This document shows positions 59,236 to 64,000 of a stretch of DNA of 64,000 nt, piece by piece. A program made the translations under genes and the position numbers. Within the stretch, counting starts at the first letter, position 1; each line of letters starts with the position of its first letter. The DNA comes from Streptomyces platensis (lineage in GTDB: Bacteria; Actinomycetota; Actinomycetes; Streptomycetales; Streptomycetaceae): assembly GCF_008704855.1 (NCBI RefSeq), contig NZ_CP023691.1:6944001-7008000 (forward strand), in the 5' to 3' direction. The notes beneath the pieces are model-generated. The model was given only the letters and a program-made list of their open reading frames with translations, had not been told where the DNA came from and made no database searches.

Positions 59236-60041
59236 CAGCGCTGGTCGAGCTGACCGACGTCAGCAAGTACTACGGGAACGTCCGGGCCCTGGAAGGCGTC
59301 TCGCTGGAGGTGCACGCGGGGGAGATCTCCTGTGTGCTCGGCGACAACGGCGCCGGCAAGTCCACCCTCATCAAGATCATCGCAGGGCTGCACCGGCACG
59401 ACGCCGGCTCCTTCACCATCGACGGGGAGGAGACCACCCTCGCCTCCCCGCGCGAGGCCCTGGACCGCGGTATCGCCACTGTCTACCAGGACCTCGCGGT
59501 GGTCCCCCTCATGCCGGTGTGGCGGAACTTCTTCCTCGGCTCGGAGCCGACCACCGGCGTCGGCCCCTTCAAGCGGCTCGACGTCACGACGATGCGCGAG
59601 ACCACCCGCAGTGAGCTGCTGCGGATGGGCATCGACCTGCGCGATGTCGACCAGCCCATCGGCACCCTCTCGGGCGGCGAACGGCAGTGCGTCGCCATCG
59701 CCCGCGCCGTCTACTTCGGCGCCAAGGTCCTCGTCCTGGACGAGCCGACCGCGGCGCTCGGCGTCAAGCAGTCCGGCGTCGTCCTCAAGTACGTCGCGGC
59801 CGCCCGGGACGCCGGACTCGGCGTGGTGTTGATCACCCACAATCCGCATCACGCCTATCTCGTCGGCGACCGCTTCGTGCTGCTCAAGCGGGGCACGATG
59901 GCCGGCAGCCACGCCAAATCGGAGATCGCCCTGGAGGAGCTGACCCGCCAAATGGCAGGCGGCAGCGAGCTGGAACAGCTCAGTCATGAGCTGGCCCGCA
60001 CCGCGACACCGGAATTCCCCGGCGGTCACCGGCCCGAGTGA
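59232..60041 (+). CDS. CUT2 sugar ABC transporter ATPase, single-domain
   Basis: A 269-residue ABC ATPase. Walker [19 protein letters not shown] (~33-50), Q-loop [16 protein letters not shown], signature [14 protein letters not shown] (~146), Walker [21 protein letters not shown]. Only one nucleotide-binding half is present, where most RbsA-like proteins have two; FrcA-type transporters also use single-domain ATPases. ATG 59232 overlaps the permease stop (4 bases). Last gene of the transporter operon, followed by a hairpin. Confidence 0.95.
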   Translation: MTALVELTDVSKYYGNVRALEGVSLEVHAGEISCVLGDNGAGKSTLIKIIAGLHRHDAGSFTIDGEETTLASPREALDRGIATVYQDLAVVPLMPVWRNFFLGSEPTTGVGPFKRLDVTTMRETTRSELLRMGIDLRDVDQPIGTLSGGERQCVAIARAVYFGAKVLVLDEPTAALGVKQSGVVLKYVAAARDAGLGVVLITHNPHHAYLVGDRFVLLKRGTMAGSHAKSEIALEELTRQMAGGSELEQLSHELARTATPEFPGGHRPE

Positions 60042-60048
60042 TCTTCAC

Positions 60049-60084
60049 CGCGCCCCGCGCAGGCCCCGGGCCGCGCGGGGCGCG
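60049..60084 (+). terminator. Hairpin after the ABC ATPase
   Basis: CGCGCCCCGCGC (60049-60060) pairs with GCGCGGGGCGCG (60073-60084), 12-nt loop. It starts eight bases past the ATPase stop. The kinase downstream has its own promoter in 60085-60269, where nothing sharp was seen. Confidence 0.7.
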
Positions 60085-60269
60085 TCACTCTCCGTCGCGG
60101 TGCGCGGAACGGTGCGGGTGATGCACAATCGCAGCGAACCAGCACATCGAGGCCCCGGCCTCCCGAGACCCGCAGGGACGAGACGACTCTTGCGAGCACG
60201 CAGCAGCCGCATGGGGGCACCACCCACGCCCTTCGGGCAGTGGGGGAGTACCGGCGAAGAGGTGGGTCG

Positions 60270-61391
60270 ATGAGCATGTACCGGGACCGGGTGCACCGAG
60301 GATCCGCCAGAGCCACCGTGCTGCGCACGGTCGGCACCCGCGAGCGGCGCTCGCTGCTGACCGCCCCCAGGGTGCCCACCGTCGGCATCGACATCGGCGG
60401 CACCAAGGTCATGGCGGGGGTGGTCGACGCCGACGGCGCCATCCTGGAGAAGGTCCGCACGGAGACGCCGGACAAGTCCAAGAGCCCGAAGGTCGTCGAG
60501 GACACCATCACCGAGCTGGTGCTCGACCTCTCCGACCGGCACGACGTCCACGCGGTCGGCATCGGCGCGGCCGGCTGGGTCGACGCGGACCGCTCCAAGG
60601 TCCTCTTCGCCCCGCATCTGAACTGGCGCAACGAACCGCTGCGCGACCGTCTCGCCGGCCGACTGGCCGTCCCCGTCATGGTCGACAACGACGCCAACAC
60701 CGCCGCCTGGGCGGAGTGGCGCTTCGGCGCCGGCCGCGGCCAGGACCACCTCGTCATGATCACGCTCGGTACGGGCATCGGCGGCGCGATCCTGGAGGAC
60801 GGCGCGGTCAAGCGCGGCAAGTACGGCGTGGCCGGTGAATTCGGCCATATGCAGGTCGTCCCCGGTGGCCACCGCTGCCCGTGCGGCAACCGCGGCTGCT
60901 GGGAGCAGTACAGCTCCGGCAACGCCCTGGTACGCGAGGCCCGCGAGCTGGCCGCCGCCGACTCCCCGGTCGCGTACAACATCATCGAGCGGGTCGGCGG
61001 CCGCGTCGGCGACATCACCGGGCCGCTGATCACCGAGCTGGCCCGGGAGGGCGACGCGATGTGCGTCGAGCTCCTCCAGGAGATCGGCCAGTGGCTCGGC
61101 GTCGGCATCGCCAACCTCGCCGCCGCCCTCGACCCGTCCTGCTTCGTCATCGGCGGCGGCGTCAGCGCCGCCGATGACCTGCTGATCGGCCCGGCCAGGG
61201 ACGCCTTCCGGCGCCAGCTCACCGGCCGCGGCTACCGCCCCGAAGCCACCATCGCCAAGGCCCAGTTGGGCCCCGAGGCCGGCATGGTCGGGGCTGCCGA
61301 TCTGGCCCGCCTGGTGGCCCGCCGCTTCCGGCGCGCCAACCGGCGCCGCGTCGAGCGCCATGAACGCTATGAACGGGCCGGCCGCCGATGA
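60270..61391 (+). CDS. ROK family sugar kinase (glucokinase-like)
   Basis: A 373-residue ROK kinase. ATP site VGIDIGGTKVMAGVVDADGA (~44-63), VMVDNDANTAAWAEWRFGAG, GTGIGGAILEDGAVKRG, and the ROK Zn motif HRCPCGNRGCWEQYSSG (Cys triplet; ~208-224). It phosphorylates glucose or another hexose. The first 35 residues (MSMYRDRVHRGSARATVLRT) are an extension not in GlkA, with no HTH, so this is a kinase and not a repressor. ATG 60270 has GAAGAGGTGGG before it. Downstream of the sugar transporter; coupled (ATGA) to a small membrane gene. Confidence 0.92.
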   Translation: MSMYRDRVHRGSARATVLRTVGTRERRSLLTAPRVPTVGIDIGGTKVMAGVVDADGAILEKVRTETPDKSKSPKVVEDTITELVLDLSDRHDVHAVGIGAAGWVDADRSKVLFAPHLNWRNEPLRDRLAGRLAVPVMVDNDANTAAWAEWRFGAGRGQDHLVMITLGTGIGGAILEDGAVKRGKYGVAGEFGHMQVVPGGHRCPCGNRGCWEQYSSGNALVREARELAAADSPVAYNIIERVGGRVGDITGPLITELAREGDAMCVELLQEIGQWLGVGIANLAAALDPSCFVIGGGVSAADDLLIGPARDAFRRQLTGRGYRPEATIAKAQLGPEAGMVGAADLARLVARRFRRANRRRVERHERYERAGRR

Positions 61392-61960
61392 CCGACACCG
61401 ACCTGCACTCCGTGCACGACGACCACCAGCCGCCCGCGCCGCCGCGCGCCAAGCGCCGCCGTCCGCTGCTGATGGCGCTGATCGTCTTCCTGCTGATCGC
61501 GATCCCGGCCGGATATATCGTCATCTCCGCTGAGCAGAGCCGCGACAGCGGCGAGGGCAAGGAGCTGGAGGCCGCCGCCACCGGCCTGACCAACGCCTTC
61601 CCCTCCAAGGTCCAGCAGCGGATCTACAACGTCCCGGTCCCGGTCGGCTCCACCCCCGTCTACTACTACGAGACCAACTCCTGGCAGACCAGCGCCCTGT
61701 TCGTGCAGTTCCGCACCAACGAGTGGGGCCTGGACCACTACCTCGCGGCCGTCGGCACCAGCACCGAAGCCCTCAAGAAGGACCGGACGACCATCCCGCC
61801 CGGCCAGGCGGCCAAGGTCGGCTGGAACCTGGGCGGCGACGGCCCCTGGGCCGGCACGTCCACCACGGACCGGGCACCACACCCCTCCCAGCGGATCATG
61901 GTCAGCTATGACGAGCCGGGGCATCCGGTGGTTTACACGGTCTCCACCGTGAAGTTCTGA
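61388..61960 (+). CDS. Single-span membrane protein of unknown function
   Basis: A 190-residue protein not recognised. Residues 1-25 are polar and basic (PPRAKRRRP), then one helix RPLLMALIVFLLIAIPAGYI (~25-44), then an outside domain (EQSRDSGEGKELEAAATGLT, FPSKVQQRIYNVPVPVGSTP, VQFRTNEWGLDHYLAAVGTS). Starts on the ROK stop (ATGA). Cytoplasm-in/C-out topology by positive-inside rule. Coupling to ROK suggests a sugar-related or envelope role, not shown. Confidence 0.72.
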   Translation: MTDTDLHSVHDDHQPPAPPRAKRRRPLLMALIVFLLIAIPAGYIVISAEQSRDSGEGKELEAAATGLTNAFPSKVQQRIYNVPVPVGSTPVYYYETNSWQTSALFVQFRTNEWGLDHYLAAVGTSTEALKKDRTTIPPGQAAKVGWNLGGDGPWAGTSTTDRAPHPSQRIMVSYDEPGHPVVYTVSTVKF

Positions 61961-62077
61961 GGCGGAGGATCCCGTCGCCCGCGTGGTGGTAGCTCGCGGG
62001 GGTGAAGCCCTTCAGGAACCGGATGCCGGCGGCGAGCGAGAAGGGCCCGGCGGGGGTGAGGGAGACGGCGGCCCCGG

Positions 62078-62449
62078 TCAGCCTCCGTGTGCGGTGAGGG
62101 TGTAGCCCTCGGGGCCCTCGAAGGAGAACATCGGCCCGAAGGGGCTGTTCGCCATGGGGGTGAGGATCTTGATCCCGGCGGCGGCGAGCTGGTCGTGGAG
62201 CTGGTGAGCGTCGGCGGTCCGGAACCAGATCACCACGCCGAGGCCGGGCCGTGCGGTATCGGCGAGGTCGATGCCCGGGAGCAGCGCGCGGACGGCGAAC
62301 GGGGTCGGCTTGGTGTCGAACACGACCGCGTGGGGCGGCGAGACCGCGGCCCGGCGCAGGCCGAGGTGCTGCTCGCAGAAGGTCGCCGCTGCGTCCACGT
62401 CGCGGACTTGCAGGGCGACGAAGTCGGGGCCGTCGATGGTGACAGGCAT
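62078..62449 (-). CDS. VOC family protein
   Basis: A 123-residue glyoxalase-fold protein: DFVALQVRDVDAAATFCEQH, LGLRRAAVSPPHAVVFDTKP, LGVVIWFRTADAHQLHDQLA, MANSPFGPMFSFEGPEGYTL. Its divergent neighbour is a MarR regulator, and two MarR-type boxes lie between. Such pairs often protect against electrophiles, antibiotics or reactive metabolites; the target is unknown. ATG 62449 follows GAGGAAGACC. Confidence 0.88.
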   Translation of the reverse strand: MPVTIDGPDFVALQVRDVDAAATFCEQHLGLRRAAVSPPHAVVFDTKPTPFAVRALLPGIDLADTARPGLGVVIWFRTADAHQLHDQLAAAGIKILTPMANSPFGPMFSFEGPEGYTLTAHGG

Positions 62450-62469
62450 GGGTCTTCCTCACTCGTCGA

Positions 62470-62487
62470 ATGTCAGAACTTTGACAT
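62470..62487. promoter_or_regulatory. MarR-type operator 1
   Basis: ATGTCAGAACTTTGACAT: inverted ATGTCA/TGACAT, 20 bases from the VOC start. Confidence 0.75.
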
Positions 62488-62515
62488 CCCTGACGCTAAG
62501 ACCACGCGTCCACGT

Positions 62516-62533
62516 ATGTCAAAATGCTGACAT
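62516..62533. promoter_or_regulatory. MarR-type operator 2, overlapping the marR start
   Basis: ATGTCAAAATGCTGACAT: same arms; the last two bases are the A and T of the marR ATG (62532-62534). Confidence 0.75.
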
Positions 62534-62993
62534 GAAGGAGTCCGCGCCACCCGAGTCGCCCCATCCCGCGAAGGACGTCACCCAGCACGTGGGATACCTG
62601 CTCAAACGCGCCCAGGCCGCCCTGCGCGGCGCCATGGACAAGGTCCTGCGCGAGCACGGACTGACCGTGCCGCAGTACGCCACTCTCGAACTCCTGGCCC
62701 TGCACCCCGGCATGTCCAACGCCGACCTCGCCCGCGCGACCTTCGTCACCCGGCAGTCGGGGAACGTCGTCCTGCGGGGCCTTCAGGAAGCGGGACTGAT
62801 CACCCGCCCCGCCACCGCCGACCACGGCCGCGCCCGGCCCGCCCACCTCACCGGGGAAGGCCAGGCACGCCTGGCCGTGGTCCAGGCCGCCGTCTACGCC
62901 GTCGAACAGCGCATGGTGGAGGCGATCCCGCCCCAGCGCATGGCAGCGCTCCTCACCGACCTCGACCGCATCGCGGCAGCCCTGGAGGAATGA
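62532..62993 (+). CDS. MarR family regulator
   Basis: A 153-residue MarR protein with the winged HTH: GYLLKRAQAALRGAMDKVLR, LTVPQYATLELLALHPGMSN, ADLARATFVTRQSGNVVLRG, LQEAGLITRPATADHGRARP (wing). Divergent from a VOC gene over 82 bases with two identical-armed palindromes. One overlaps its own start codon, so it probably represses both genes and itself. The overlap leaves no normal Shine-Dalgarno, so a leaderless mRNA is likely. Confidence 0.93.
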   Translation: MKESAPPESPHPAKDVTQHVGYLLKRAQAALRGAMDKVLREHGLTVPQYATLELLALHPGMSNADLARATFVTRQSGNVVLRGLQEAGLITRPATADHGRARPAHLTGEGQARLAVVQAAVYAVEQRMVEAIPPQRMAALLTDLDRIAAALEE

Positions 62994-63024
62994 CGCGGCA
63001 ACGGGGCGGGCGGCGCTCGGGATG

Positions 63025-63990
63025 TCAGTGTGCGCGGCTGTCGGCTCCCGCGAGCCTTCGCGACGGCGTCAGATTGAGCTGACCGATGGCTTCTTTCACG
63101 TCCTGCGGCCAGAGCCACAGCCGGTAGATCGGCGGGACGCGGAAGTAGTCCTCCGGTCCGTGCAGTTCACGATTGCGCATATCCACGCAGTACCTCGTCC
63201 GCCAGGAGAATGCCTCGCCAGGCTCCCACTCGTGCCCCTCGGCCTTCTTCTTCGTGACGTCGTGAAGCTTTTCGAGGGCCCGGTACTCGTAGGCGAGCAG
63301 GGTTTTGGAGTCCTTCCAGATGGCCTTCTTGTCCTTGACTGCCTTGTCGGCGGCCCGGAGGAGGAGGGGAAGGTCGAGTTCGCCGGGGATGGAGGGATAG
63401 ATGATGAAGGGCGCCGCCCATCCTTCGGCAATGAGATCGAGATTGAAGGTCGGCCTCTTCTCCCGTGGCAGGTCGGCCAGTTCCTTCTTCGAGTAGTTCG
63501 GCGCGATGTAGGCGAGCAGGCGGTTGTTGTCGTCGAAGTGGTCGTCGGCGGTGCGGATGAAGATGCTGCGCTCCTTGCCGGGCTTCCTGCCCTCGGCCAG
63601 CCTCTTCTTGATGTTCTCCGTGTTGAACGCGGCTGCCGCCGTGCCCTGGGCGAATTGCAGGCTGCCCGCGTGCCCCGTCTCAATCTTCGGCAACAGGAAC
63701 TCGGCGAGATCATCGGAGATAGGCGCGATACCCTCCCGCATCCAGGCGGCCAGTTGCTTGAATTCCTTGTCGACCCGCTCGGCCTGCTCAGCCGTATCCG
63801 CCGTCGTTTCCGGAGTGTCGACGGACAGCATGCGGACCGGCATCTTGACGTACGGCGTATCCCCGTCGTGTACGTCGACCAGCGCGCGCGAGCCCAGCGA
63901 CGGCATGGCCATCCCGGCAGGTGTCCACATGATCTGTACAGGGTCGGTCACGGCTACTGTCCTTCCGGTGTACGCCTCCGGCGTCTTCAC
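63025..63990 (-). CDS. Staphylococcal-nuclease-like domain protein
   Basis: A protein of 321 visible residues. A thermonuclease-like (SNase, OB-fold) core is recognisable: VDVHDGDTPYVKMPVRMLSV, DTPET (Asp21-, Arg35-, Asp40- and Glu43-equivalents all present: DGDT, VR, VDTPET), a 100-residue insertion, FDDNNRLLAYIAPNYSKKEL (Arg87 equivalent) and FNLDLIAEGWAAPFIIYPSI. No signal sequence, unlike secreted nucleases. The C-terminal 90 residues have no match. The GTG at 63990 is near the window edge, and its N-terminus may extend beyond. The large insertion sets it apart from simple thermonucleases. Confidence 0.77.
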   Translation of the reverse strand: MKTPEAYTGRTVAVTDPVQIMWTPAGMAMPSLGSRALVDVHDGDTPYVKMPVRMLSVDTPETTADTAEQAERVDKEFKQLAAWMREGIAPISDDLAEFLLPKIETGHAGSLQFAQGTAAAAFNTENIKKRLAEGRKPGKERSIFIRTADDHFDDNNRLLAYIAPNYSKKELADLPREKRPTFNLDLIAEGWAAPFIIYPSIPGELDLPLLLRAADKAVKDKKAIWKDSKTLLAYEYRALEKLHDVTKKKAEGHEWEPGEAFSWRTRYCVDMRNRELHGPEDYFRVPPIYRLWLWPQDVKEAIGQLNLTPSRRLAGADSRAH

Positions 63991-64000
63991 CCTCCGGCCT

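Noticed and set aside
60240-60269. Longer start for the ROK kinase
   Set aside because: The ten extra codons come before the ATG with the ribosome site GAAGAGGTGGG; no gain in family match.
1-64000. tRNA, rRNA, insertion sequence or prophage
   Set aside because: No cloverleaf-like stretch, transposase, integrase or att-like duplication was recognised by eye; a tRNAscan and IS search would settle it.

Overview
The window reads as chromosomal DNA of a Streptomyces species or close relative. Base composition is very GC-rich with strong third-position GC bias, GTG starts are common, and the families are typical of the genus (SARP-free soil catabolism genes, HATPase of the RsbW type, GH46 and GH84 hydrolases, RNase Sa, Pkn-type kinase, NCS1/NCS2 permeases). 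No rRNA, tRNA, CRISPR array, transposase or phage gene was seen. About 57 protein genes are supported; at least one permease is internally deleted and one methyltransferase appears frameshifted.

Layout. 0-16 kb: the 3' end of an xdhC gene, an Eis-like acetyltransferase, DinB-like protein, two coupled GNATs, LysR regulator, tautomerase, a GAF-LuxR regulator divergent from two overlapping acyl-CoA ligase genes, a frameshifted ICMT-type methyltransferase, further GNATs, an RsbW-like ATPase, MmcQ/YjbR protein, a methyltransferase and a zinc-ribbon/Mrr-like protein. 16-26.3 kb: catalase, tartronate semialdehyde reductase, hydroxypyruvate isomerase, a small two-gene HTH operon, then uraD-uraH-uricase, an internally deleted NCS2 permease, a guanine/8-oxoguanine deaminase and an intact NCS2 permease. 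26.4-27.9 kb: chitosanase with a TetR gene. 28-35.6 kb: a one-direction cluster of RpiR regulator, APC permease, glutamine-synthetase-like enzyme, amidohydrolase, M20 hydrolase and ornithine aminotransferase. 35.7-47.5 kb: malate synthase, MocA-like nucleotidyltransferase, Ser/Thr kinase, IclR regulator (AllR-like), allantoin/hydantoin racemase, NCS1 allantoin permease, allantoinase, TenA-like protein. 47.7-64 kb: GH84 glucosaminidase, XRE-cupin regulator with small membrane partner, RNase, KDPG-type aldolase, secreted cyclohexadienyl-dehydratase-like protein, a GntR-linked CUT2 sugar ABC transporter with two binding proteins, a ROK kinase, a MarR/VOC pair and a nuclease-like protein.

The dominant theme is purine salvage and breakdown: xanthine dehydrogenase maturation (XdhC, MocA), guanine deamination, urate to allantoin (uricase, UraH, UraD), allantoin uptake and ring opening (NCS1, racemase, AllB), disposal of glyoxylate (AceB; Hyi and GlxR on the glycerate side) and of uricase peroxide (catalase). 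These genes are scattered over 30 kb but two short palindromes recur in front of them: TTCAACA-N3-TGTTGAA (catalase, uraD, aceB, allB) and TTCC-N7-GGAA (hyi, aceB, allR/racemase). I propose that they tie the genes into one regulon under two regulators, one of them probably the IclR protein. Allantoicase and glyoxylate carboligase are not in the window. The second theme is a FluG-like split amidohydrolase plus glutamine-synthetase-like pair in a putative gamma-glutamyl-amine operon under an RpiR regulator.
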